Position numbers and translations under genes: made by a program. Below, in pieces: positions 21,457-28,453 of a stretch of 64,000 bases of DNA. This DNA is from Burkholderiaceae bacterium (GTDB taxonomy: Bacteria > Pseudomonadota > Gammaproteobacteria > Burkholderiales > Burkholderiaceae_F): assembly GCA_022843955.1 (NCBI GenBank), contig JALHMQ010000007.1, positions 124,001 through 188,000 of the forward strand, written 5' to 3'. Numbering within the stretch: the first letter of the stretch is position 1; every line of letters begins with the position of its first letter. The notes beneath the pieces were generated by a model. It was given only the letters and a program-made list of their open reading frames with translations, searched no databases and was not told the DNA's origin.

Positions 21457-22266
21457 ATGGCTCGATGGATGAAATTCCGCCGGCCCGATGCCTGCGACTT
21501 TCCTGACCACTTCGGGCGGCTCGACGGCGACTGGGTCGACGTGCACGCGGGTGACCTGTTCACGGCGCCGAAGCCGACCGGCGAGCGCGTCGCGGTCGAC
21601 CAGGTGGTATGCCTGCCGCCCGGCGCACCCGGCAAGTTCATCGGCTTGTGGAACAACTTTCGCGCTGCGGCCGAGAAGGCCGGCAACGCCATTCCGACCG
21701 AGCCGCTGTATTTCATCAAGCCGGCGACGAGCTACGCCGGCCACGGGGCAGCGATCCGTTCACCCGCCAACTACGACGGCCGGGTGGTGTTCGAAGGGGA
21801 GTTGGGCGTGGTGATCGGTCGCCGCGCCCATCGTGTCACGCCCGAGGAAGCGCGCGCCTGCATCTTCGGCTACACCGTGGTCAACGACGTCACCGCGCTC
21901 GATCTGATCAGCCGCGACGCCTCGTTCGCGCAGTGGACGCGCGCCAAGGGCGCGGATGGTTTCGGCGTGTTCGGCCCCGTCATCGCCACCGACCTCGATC
22001 CGCAGACGCTGGTGGTAAGGTCGATTCTGAACGGCCGCGAACGACAGAACTACCCGATCAGCGACGCCATTTTCGCGCCGCATCAGGTGGTGTCGCAGTT
22101 GTCGTACGACATGACGCTTGAACCGGGCGACCTGATCGCCCTGGGCACCTCGCTCGGCGCCGCACCGATGAAGCCCGGTGCCACCATCGAGATCGTGATC
22201 GATGGCATCGGCGCACTGATCAACCGGTTCACGCCGCCCGAACACGCTGCGGAGACAGTGCAATGA
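21457..22266 (+). CDS. Fumarylacetoacetate hydrolase family protein
   Basis: A 269-residue cytoplasmic enzyme of the FAH superfamily, whose members hydrolyse or decarboxylate beta-keto acids with a bound divalent metal. The metal site is visible as FEGELGVVIGRRAHRV and GYTVVNDVTALDL, with the later K-G-A-D-G-F-G-V-F-GP loop. The start is the ATG at 21457 with GGAG 5-6 bases before it; an upstream extension of 46 codons has no homology. It overlaps the next gene by 4 bases. Close family members act on fumarylpyruvate, acylpyruvates or oxaloacetate, and which applies here is unknown. Confidence 0.92.
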   Translation: MARWMKFRRPDACDFPDHFGRLDGDWVDVHAGDLFTAPKPTGERVAVDQVVCLPPGAPGKFIGLWNNFRAAAEKAGNAIPTEPLYFIKPATSYAGHGAAIRSPANYDGRVVFEGELGVVIGRRAHRVTPEEARACIFGYTVVNDVTALDLISRDASFAQWTRAKGADGFGVFGPVIATDLDPQTLVVRSILNGRERQNYPISDAIFAPHQVVSQLSYDMTLEPGDLIALGTSLGAAPMKPGATIEIVIDGIGALINRFTPPEHAAETVQ

Positions 22267-23264
22267 AGATCTGTGTGGTCGGCGCCGGTGCGATCGGCGG
22301 CTATCTTGCGGTGCGCCTGGCGGGCATCGGCGAGGAGGTCAGCGTCGTCATCCGCGGTGCCAATCTCGCCGCGGTCAACGCCCAGGGCATGAAGCTCATC
22401 AACGCCGACGGCAGCGAGCAGGTGGCGCGGCTGCGCGCCACCGACCGCATGGCCGAGCTTGGCGTGCAGGACGTCGTCATCCTCGGCATGAAGGCACACC
22501 AGGTCGCGCCGGTGGTGCCGGAACTGGCCACGCTGATCGGTCCGCAGACCGTGGTGGTCACCGCGCAGAACGGCATTCCGTGGTGGTACTTCTTCAAGCT
22601 CGGCGGCCCCTATGAGGGCACGCGCATCGAATCGGTCGACCCGGGCGGCGTCATCTCCGCGGGCCTGCCGGTGGACCGCACCCTCGGCTGCGTCATCTAC
22701 CCGGCCTGCGAGCTGGATGCGCCGGGCGTGATCCGCGTGATCGAGGGCAATCGCTTTCCGCTCGGCGAGATCGACGGTGCCGACACCGAGCGTGTGCGCG
22801 CACTGGCGCAGCTGTTCCGCAACGCCGGCTTCAAGACGCCGGTGCTGTCCGACATCCGTGCCGATATCTGGCTCAAGCTATGGGGCAACCTGAGCTTCAA
22901 TCCGATCAGCGCACTGACGCATGCCACGCTCGAGGACATCTGCCGCTTTCCGCAGACGCGCGCACTGGCCGCCAAGATGATGGCGGAGGCACAGGTCATC
23001 GGCGAGAAGCTCGGCGTGCCGTTCAAGGTCAGTCTCGACAAGCGCATTGCCGGTGCCGAGGCGGTGGGCGCGCACAAGACCTCGATGCTGCAGGACGTCG
23101 AGAGCGGCCGCGTGCTCGAGCTCGACGCGCTGATGAAAAGCGTGATCGAGCTGGGGCGCATCACCGGCTCGCCGACCCCCGCGATCGAGCACGTCTATGC
23201 GCTCGCAGCCCTGCTCGCACGCACGCTGGCACAGCGCAAGGGCCGGCTGCAGATCGCCGGCTAG
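22263..23264 (+). CDS. 2-dehydropantoate 2-reductase family (PanE/ApbA-like)
   Basis: A 333-residue NADP-dependent 2-ketoacid reductase. The Rossmann motif GAGAIGG is at residues 7-13. The C-terminal helical domain holds DIWLKLWGNLSFNPISALT with the catalytic Lys and Asn pattern of PanE. Its ATG overlaps the FAH gene stop (ATGA). This association with catabolic enzymes and a Tct transporter suggests reduction of a 2-keto intermediate of the same pathway and not pantothenate synthesis. Many genomes carry several such paralogues, so panE itself is not assigned. Confidence 0.9.
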   Translation: MKICVVGAGAIGGYLAVRLAGIGEEVSVVIRGANLAAVNAQGMKLINADGSEQVARLRATDRMAELGVQDVVILGMKAHQVAPVVPELATLIGPQTVVVTAQNGIPWWYFFKLGGPYEGTRIESVDPGGVISAGLPVDRTLGCVIYPACELDAPGVIRVIEGNRFPLGEIDGADTERVRALAQLFRNAGFKTPVLSDIRADIWLKLWGNLSFNPISALTHATLEDICRFPQTRALAAKMMAEAQVIGEKLGVPFKVSLDKRIAGAEAVGAHKTSMLQDVESGRVLELDALMKSVIELGRITGSPTPAIEHVYALAALLARTLAQRKGRLQIAG

Positions 23265-23352
23265 CCCAGCGCGCCGACGCCTGCTCAACCGCTGACTCAC
23301 CACCCGCCTGCTCCCCGCGGGCACACAAGACAAGACCACACGGAGGATTTGC

Positions 23353-24879
23353 ATGCAACGCCAGACCACCCTCACCGCGCTGCTGGCCGCCGGCGCCGAC
23401 GACGCCACCGCGCTGCACGCGCCCGGCGGTGCCCCGCTGTCGTATCGCGCGCTGCGCGCGCAGGTCGGGCGCACCATCGCCACGCTCAACGCGCTGGGCA
23501 TCGGCCGCGGCGACCGGGTGGCGATCGTGCTGCCCAACGGGCCGGAGATGGCCGCCGCGTTCGTCGGCATCGCCGCCGGCTGCGCGTCGTGTCCGCTGAA
23601 CCCGGCCTATCGCGCCGACGAGTTCGAGTTCTACCTGGCGGACCTGAACGCCAAGGCGCTGGTGGTCGAGCGCGGCAGCAGCTCGCCGGCGGTCGAGGTC
23701 GCCCGCAAGGCCGGCGTGCGCATCATCGAACTCGTGCCGGGCAGCGAAGGCAGCGGCTCGTTCACCCTCGCCGCGGTGGACGGCGCCGCCGCGGCGCCCA
23801 GTGCCCGCGGCGGGCCATCGCAGGCCGACGACCTGGCGCTGATCCTGCACACCTCGGGCACCACGTCGCGCCCGAAGATCGTGCCGCTGACGCAGGCCAA
23901 CGTCTGCGCGTCGGCCTACAACATCGTCGACACGCTGCAACTGACCGCAGCCGACCGCGCGCTCAACATCATGCCGCTGTTCCATATCCACGGGCTGATG
24001 GCCGGCACCCTGGCGCCGCTGGCCGCCGGCAGCACGATCTTCTGCACGCCAGGCTTCAACGCGCTCAAGTTCTTTGCCCAGATGGCCGAGTGCAAGCCCA
24101 CCTGGTACACGGCGGTGCCGACGATGCACCAGACCATCCTCGCGCGCGCGCCGGCCAACAAGCAGACCATCGACGCCAACCCGCTGCGCTTCCTGCGCTC
24201 ATCGAGCTCGTCGATCCCGCCGCAGGTGATCGCCGAGCTGGAGGCGATCTTCAACGCGCCGCTGATCGAAAGCTATGGCATGACGGAAGCTTCGCACCAG
24301 ATGGCGAGCAACCCGCTGCCGCCGGCCGTGCGCAAGCCGGGCACCGTGGGGCGCGCCGCCGGACCGCAGATCGCGATCATGGACGCGGCCGGTGAGCTGC
24401 TGCCCGCCGGCGGCACGGGCGAGATCGTCATCCGCGGCCCCAACGTCACGCCGGGTTACGAGAACAATCCCAAGGCCAACAGCGAGGCGTTCACCCACGG
24501 CTGGTTCCGCACCGGCGACCAGGGCATGCTGGATGCCGACGGCTATCTGTCGATCACCGGCAGGCTGAAGGAGATTATCAACCGCGGCGGCGAGAAGATC
24601 TCGCCGCGCGAGGTCGACGAAGTGCTGATGGACCACCCGGCAGTGGCGCAGGTGGTGACCTTCGCCATCCCGCACGACAAGCTGGGCGAAGAGGTCGGTG
24701 CGGTCGTGGTGCTGCGCGAGGGCAAGGACGCGACCGACCGCGAGCTGCGCGACTTCCTGAGCCAGCGCCTGGCGGACTACAAGGTGCCGCGCAAGATCGT
24801 CTTCATGGACGAAATTCCCAAGGGCGCCACCGGCAAGCTGCAGCGGATCGGCCTGGCCGCCAAGCTCGGCCTCGCCTAG
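23353..24879 (+). CDS. AMP-forming acyl-CoA synthetase, resembling oxalyl-CoA synthetase
   Basis: A 508-residue ANL-superfamily ligase that forms an acyl-adenylate and then an acyl-CoA. The P-loop LILHTSGTTSRPKIVPLT, the A5 motif ESYGMTEASHQM, the hinge ITGRLKEIINRGGEKISPREV and the C-terminal Lys in KGATGKLQR are all present. The stretches MPLFHIHGLMAGTLAPLAAG and PTWYTAVPTMHQTIL resemble the AAE3/Pcs60 group of oxalate-CoA ligases, so oxalate or another small dicarboxylate is a possible substrate (inference). GGAGG lies 6 bases upstream of the ATG. It follows the FAH-PanE pair on the same strand. Confidence 0.9.
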   Translation: MQRQTTLTALLAAGADDATALHAPGGAPLSYRALRAQVGRTIATLNALGIGRGDRVAIVLPNGPEMAAAFVGIAAGCASCPLNPAYRADEFEFYLADLNAKALVVERGSSSPAVEVARKAGVRIIELVPGSEGSGSFTLAAVDGAAAAPSARGGPSQADDLALILHTSGTTSRPKIVPLTQANVCASAYNIVDTLQLTAADRALNIMPLFHIHGLMAGTLAPLAAGSTIFCTPGFNALKFFAQMAECKPTWYTAVPTMHQTILARAPANKQTIDANPLRFLRSSSSSIPPQVIAELEAIFNAPLIESYGMTEASHQMASNPLPPAVRKPGTVGRAAGPQIAIMDAAGELLPAGGTGEIVIRGPNVTPGYENNPKANSEAFTHGWFRTGDQGMLDADGYLSITGRLKEIINRGGEKISPREVDEVLMDHPAVAQVVTFAIPHDKLGEEVGAVVVLREGKDATDRELRDFLSQRLADYKVPRKIVFMDEIPKGATGKLQRIGLAAKLGLA

Positions 24880-24909
24880 CCGCTGGACGCGTGAGCGGCC
24901 GCGCATCGG

Positions 24910-24963
24910 GTCGCTCATTGAGTCGCTCATTGAGTCGCTCATTGGGTCGCTCATTGGGTCGCT
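24910..24963. repeat. Four and a half tandem 12-bp repeats
   Basis: Unit GTCGCTCATTGR occurs at 24910, 24922, 24934 and 24946, with a partial fifth at 24958. The first two copies end in A, the next two in G. It sits after the stop codon of the acyl-CoA synthetase gene. A related 12-bp repeat with core CTCATTGG follows copA at 30915. Confidence 0.9.
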
Positions 24964-25066
24964 GACACACGCTGCTCGGGCATACTTCGCCGCCGCCGGA
25001 TGCGGCGCATGGCTTGCCTGCATGCGACGCGATGCCTTTCCTCGAAACCCCTTTCCTCCAGTACGC

Positions 25067-25627
25067 ATGCCGACTCCCCGCAGTGCCAAGAAAGTCGCAG
25101 CACCCGCCGCGCGCCAACCGAAGATCATCGTCAAGAACTCGCGCGTCCATGGGCGCGGCGTGTACGCCGGGCGCAAGCTCGCGAAAGGCGAACGCGTGAT
25201 CGAGTACAAGGGCGAACTCATCAGCTGGAAGGAGTGCGATCGCCGGCCACCGTCGGATCCGGACGACCCGCATCACACGTTCTTCTTCTCCCTGTCCGAC
25301 GGCAAGAACGTGATCGACGCCTCGGTCGGCGGCAATGCGGCGCGCTGGATCAACCACTCCTGCAACCCGAACTGCGAGACCGAGGAAGACGATGAAGCGC
25401 CGCGCGTGTTCGTCGTCACCACGCGCGACATCAATCCGGGTGAGGAACTGAACTACGACTACGGCCTCGTCATCGACGAGCGCATGACGCCGACCTTGAA
25501 GAAAAACTACGAATGCCGCTGCGGTTCGAAGAACTGCCGCGGCACCATGCTCGCGCTCAAGTCCAAGCCGGCCAAGTCCACCAAGCGCGCCGGCTCCGCC
25601 AAACGCAAGACTGCCAAGAAAGCCTGA
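25067..25627 (+). CDS. SET-domain protein-lysine methyltransferase
   Basis: A 186-residue protein consisting of one SET domain with basic tails. SET landmarks are GRGVYAGRKLAKGERVIEYKGE, NAARWINHSCNPNCET (SAM-binding and catalytic pseudoknot), GEELNYDYG and a post-SET cysteine cluster CRCGSKNCRG. It therefore probably transfers methyl groups from SAM to lysine on a protein. The last ~25 residues are Lys/Ala-rich and the first ~20 are basic, which suggests nucleic-acid or acidic-protein contacts. The ATG at 25067 (MPTPRSAKK) was preferred; an ATG at 25022 is in frame. Bacterial substrates are unknown. The next gene starts 2 bases after its stop. Confidence 0.9.
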   Translation: MPTPRSAKKVAAPAARQPKIIVKNSRVHGRGVYAGRKLAKGERVIEYKGELISWKECDRRPPSDPDDPHHTFFFSLSDGKNVIDASVGGNAARWINHSCNPNCETEEDDEAPRVFVVTTRDINPGEELNYDYGLVIDERMTPTLKKNYECRCGSKNCRGTMLALKSKPAKSTKRAGSAKRKTAKKA

Positions 25628-25629
25628 CC

Positions 25630-26136
25630 ATGACCCTGTCCGTCCACGCCATCACGGTGCCGGTGTTCGTCCGCGCGCTGACCAACCTGTCGACGATCCT
25701 CGACAAGGCCGCCGCCCACTGCGAGCAGAAGAAGATCGACCCGTCCGTGCTGCTCAACATGCGCCTGACCCCGGACATGTTTCCGCTCACGCGCCAGGTG
25801 CAAATCGCCTGCGACTTCGCCAAAGGCGCATCGGCCCGGCTCGCGGGCCAGGCCGTCCCCAAGTGGGATGACAACGAGGCGAGCATCGCCGATCTGAAGG
25901 CGCGCATCCAAAAGACGATCGACTTCGTCCAAACGATGCCCGCCGCTCAGATCGATGCCGCCCCCGGACGCAACGTCAGCGTGACGATGCGTGGCGAGGA
26001 CAAGTCGTTCGAGTCGATGACCTACCTGCTGCAGATGGCGCTGCCGAACTTCTGGTTCCACACCACCACGGCCTACGCGATCCTGCGCCACGCCGGCGTC
26101 GAGATCGGCAAGCGCGATTTCATCGGTCCGGTCTAG
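25630..26136 (+). CDS. DUF1993 family protein
   Basis: A 168-residue protein that matches DUF1993 along its whole length, beginning MTLSVHAITVPVFVRALTNLSTILDKA and including LLNMRLTPDMFPLTRQVQIACDFAKG and LPNFWFHTTTAYAILRHAGVEIGK. The family is predicted to be a DinB-like four-helix bundle and has no established function. The ATG follows the SET gene stop by 2 bases, so the two genes are almost certainly one transcript. No signal peptide or membrane span is visible. Confidence 0.88.
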   Translation: MTLSVHAITVPVFVRALTNLSTILDKAAAHCEQKKIDPSVLLNMRLTPDMFPLTRQVQIACDFAKGASARLAGQAVPKWDDNEASIADLKARIQKTIDFVQTMPAAQIDAAPGRNVSVTMRGEDKSFESMTYLLQMALPNFWFHTTTAYAILRHAGVEIGKRDFIGPV

Positions 26137-26457
26137 AGACCTTGGCCACCGCGCCCCGGCGGGCGCGGCCTACGCCTGAACGCGGCCGATGAAGTTGCGG
26201 CCGCGCACGCCATCGAGCGCGTGGCGGATGTCACCTCGGGATCAGCCGCCGTCACGCCGTGGGCCCCGAAGTCGGTGGGCACGACCAGTGTGCAGGTCTC
26301 GCCCGCCGCGCAAGAGCGGTGACGGATGGTCACCGGTGACCCCGCGCATTACGCGCGGTAGCAGCGGCCACTACCCGCGCGTCGTCGATTGCTGCCCGCT
26401 GATTCCTCCCCGATGCTGGCGCCGCCGTCATGTGACGGCTCGCCTGTCGAGGAAGAC
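26137..26457. other. Intergenic region with a GC hairpin and a possible decayed gene fragment
   Basis: About 320 bases without an intact gene. A hairpin CCGCGCCC-CGGC-GGGCGCGG lies at 26149-26168 just after the DUF1993 stop, with no T-run. On the minus strand, two short protein-like segments lie in different frames: one ending RHALDGVRGRNFIGRVQA and stop (about 26175-26230), and one reading GETCTLVVPTDFGAHGV further up. They could be a frameshifted remnant of one gene, but I cannot name it and chance is possible. Confidence 0.3.
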
Positions 26458-27123
26458 ATGTTGCTGGTCGAGATCCTGGCTGTCGTCCTGTTGGCCGACC
26501 TGGTCTCCGGCGTGGTCCACTGGTGGGAAGACAGCTACGCCAGATTGAACGGCGGCGCGCTAAAGCAAGTCGCGATCGACAACCTGCGTCACCATGCACG
26601 GCCGCGCGAGTTCCTGGCCAAGGGCTACTGGGCGAGCAGCTGGGACCTGTGGCTGCTCGGCGCGATCGCAGTAGCGGCGAGCGCGGCACTCGGCGTCTTC
26701 AGCTGGCACGTGGCGCTGTTCGCGGTCCTGGTGGCCAATGCCAACCAGGTGCACAAGTGGACGCACCGCACCCGCGATGAGAACGGCGCGGTGATCGGCA
26801 CGCTGCAGCGCATGCTCCTGCTGCAGACAGCACGCCACCACAGCCGCCACCATCAAGGCACACGCGACACGCACTACTGCGTGCTGACGAACTTCCTCAA
26901 CCCGCTGCTGGAGGAAGTGCAGTTGTGGCGCCGCCTGGAGCGCGCGATAGCCAAGCTCACCGGTGCCCAACGCCGCGACGAAGCGGCGGAACTGGCCAAG
27001 CTCGGCCTGCTGCCGGCACGCGCCGCTGCCATGCGGCCCACCTTCGCGATCCGCGTGCCCGTGGTGATGCCGCGCCTGATGCCGCGCCTGATGCCGCGGC
27101 CTGCGGCACCCGCTGCGCAATAA
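26458..27123 (+). CDS. CarF/Kua (TMEM189)-type fatty acyl desaturase
   Basis: A 221-residue membrane enzyme. It shows the conserved pattern of the Kua/CarF family: DLVSGVVHWWEDSY, NLRHHARPREF, ANQVHKWTHRTRDE, and HHSRHHQGTRDTHYC followed by LNPLLEEVQLW. The many histidines are di-iron ligands and alternate with hydrophobic helices. Characterised relatives (CarF of Myxococcus, TMEM189 of animals) make the vinyl-ether bond of plasmalogens. Whether this cell makes ether lipids cannot be told from the window. The ATG at 26458 has GAGGAAG just upstream. The C-terminus carries a 12-bp DNA repeat giving PRLMPRLMPRP. Confidence 0.85.
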   Translation: MLLVEILAVVLLADLVSGVVHWWEDSYARLNGGALKQVAIDNLRHHARPREFLAKGYWASSWDLWLLGAIAVAASAALGVFSWHVALFAVLVANANQVHKWTHRTRDENGAVIGTLQRMLLLQTARHHSRHHQGTRDTHYCVLTNFLNPLLEEVQLWRRLERAIAKLTGAQRRDEAAELAKLGLLPARAAAMRPTFAIRVPVVMPRLMPRLMPRPAAPAAQ

Positions 27124-27131
27124 ACGGGTTG

Positions 27132-27719
27132 CTAGGGCACGGGCCGCAGACTCAGCAGGTGCAGGCTGAACGGCCCGCGGCCCTTCAGGTGGCCGGCCTT
27201 GGTCAGCATCAGACCGACGCCGGCCACGTCGCGCCAGCGCAGCGGCGGCGCATCCGGCACTGGCCGGCCACGGAAGGTGGCGCGAAAGTCCGCCAAGGAC
27301 AATGTGTGATCGCGGTCGGCCTGCGCAACCGTGTCGAACTCGGCGTAGTACGAGGCCGACTGCAGGCCACCGCCCGCGGCACGCACGTACACGGTCAGGC
27401 GGTAGCGGTGGCCATCGCCGCGCACGCGCAGCGCAAAGGCGTGCGGGTCGGCTGCAACGTCCCCCGCGTCGACCGCACGGCGCGCGGAGGCAAAGCCGCC
27501 GTTGTACTCGGTGCGCACGGCGCCGCTGAAGCGCACGCCGTCGGCCGCCGCCGCGATCTGCGAGGTCGACACGCCGCCCATGACGTTGTCGTTGACCAAC
27601 TGCCAGGGCACCGCATCGGTAGCCAGATCGACGGCGCTCATCGCAGTCCCCGGCCGACACATCGTGCCGGCCACGAACAGGGCCAGCAACGCACGCCGGC
27701 GGTCATGCCGATGCGCCAT
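27132..27719 (-). CDS. Exported CIA30-like (NDUFAF1 family) protein
   Basis: A 195-residue protein with a likely signal peptide (RRRALLALFVAGTMC). It has the CIA30 beta-sandwich signature VNDNVMGGVSTSQI, then RFSGAVRTEYNGGFASARR and YRLTVYVRA. In mitochondria CIA30 helps assemble complex I; bacterial members are uncharacterised and are sometimes next to redox or metal genes. The ATG at 27717-27719 lies inside the tail of the frameshifted MerR gene, in the frame that MerR would have had to leave. Ancestrally the two genes therefore overlapped by about 17 bases. It is transcribed away from copA. Confidence 0.85.
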   Translation of the reverse strand: MAHRHDRRRALLALFVAGTMCRPGTAMSAVDLATDAVPWQLVNDNVMGGVSTSQIAAAADGVRFSGAVRTEYNGGFASARRAVDAGDVAADPHAFALRVRGDGHRYRLTVYVRAAGGGLQSASYYAEFDTVAQADRDHTLSLADFRATFRGRPVPDAPPLRWRDVAGVGLMLTKAGHLKGRGPFSLHLLSLRPVP

Positions 27720-28256
27720 GGTCCGACACCCGCGGCAGCGCGCCGATCGACTCGATGATCGGGCAGCGCGTCGCCCACCGGCGTGCTCGCATGCGTGCAG
27801 CAGGTGCTGCAGCACATCGGCCATCTTCTGCATGTCGGCCATGCGCTCCTGCAACTGCGCCAGGCGGGCGGCGGTGATGCGGCGGACCGAACGGCGGTCG
27901 GTGCCGTCGGACAGCTGCAGCAGGCTGGCAATCTCGTCGAGCGTGAAGCCCAGCTGCTGCGCACGGCGGATGAAGCGCAGGCGTGCTGCGACCTCCGGCG
28001 CGTAATGCCGATAGGCGCCACGCGCTGGCGCGGGCTGCGGCAGCAGGCCGCGCCGCTGGTAGTAGCGCACGGTCTCCACGCTGACCTCGGCGGCCTGCGC
28101 CAGGCGACCGATCGTCATCGCGGTGTCGGGGACCGGCCCATCGACAGCTGCGACCGCACGGCTCACCGCCGCGGCCGTTGCGGGGCGCGCGTTCGGCGCG
28201 CGCGCTCGGGCTGCTCCGCTCTGCGCACCGCGCGTTCTGAAGGCTGCTGCTGCCAT
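27703..28256 (-). pseudogene. MerR-family metal-type regulator with a 1-base frameshift near its C-terminus
   Basis: The helix-turn-helix (TIGRLAQAAEVSVETVRYYQRRGLL) and dimerisation helix (ARLAQLQERMADMQKMADVLQHLL) of a MerR regulator are intact. After CEHAGG the frame continues as Arg/Ser-rich sequence, while another frame reads ATRCPIIESIGALPRVSD and stops at 27703. Restoring one G at the GGG (plus strand CCC at 27774-27776) joins them. The result is C-x8-C, the metal-binding spacing of MerR. The first Cys of mercury MerR (in the DGTHCEE region) is replaced by DGTDRR. Start ATG 28254-28256 has AGGAG upstream. Without repair, translation runs on through the CIA30 frame. It is divergent from copA. 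Sequencing error is possible. Confidence 0.75.
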
Positions 28257-28338
28257 GACTGCTCCTTGCTTCATGCGGGAAAGGCTGACACGTCGATCAA
28301 GGTCGGCCGGCCTGATCGATCGCCGGATCAATGACCAC

Positions 28339-28370
28339 TTGACTCCGTACCCTGGTACGGAGTCTATGGT
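28339..28370 (+). promoter_or_regulatory. MerR-type operator/promoter driving copA
   Basis: A -35 TTGACT (28339-28344) and a -10 TATGGT (28365-28370) are separated by 20 bases. A perfect dyad lies between and across them: GACTCCGTACC (28341-28351), a CT centre, and GGTACGGAGTC (28354-28364). An over-long spacer spanned by a dyad is the hallmark of promoters that a MerR protein activates by twisting DNA, and TTGACTCCGTAC is close to the mer operator. It points right, 84 bases before the copA ATG, and lies upstream of the divergent merR. Confidence 0.9.
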
Positions 28371-28453
28371 GCACGCCATCTGCCCATCAACTGAAGGACG
28401 CAGTAGGCTCGCGGCGCTGCTGTGAGCATCCGCCGGCCGCTGCCACCGAACCG

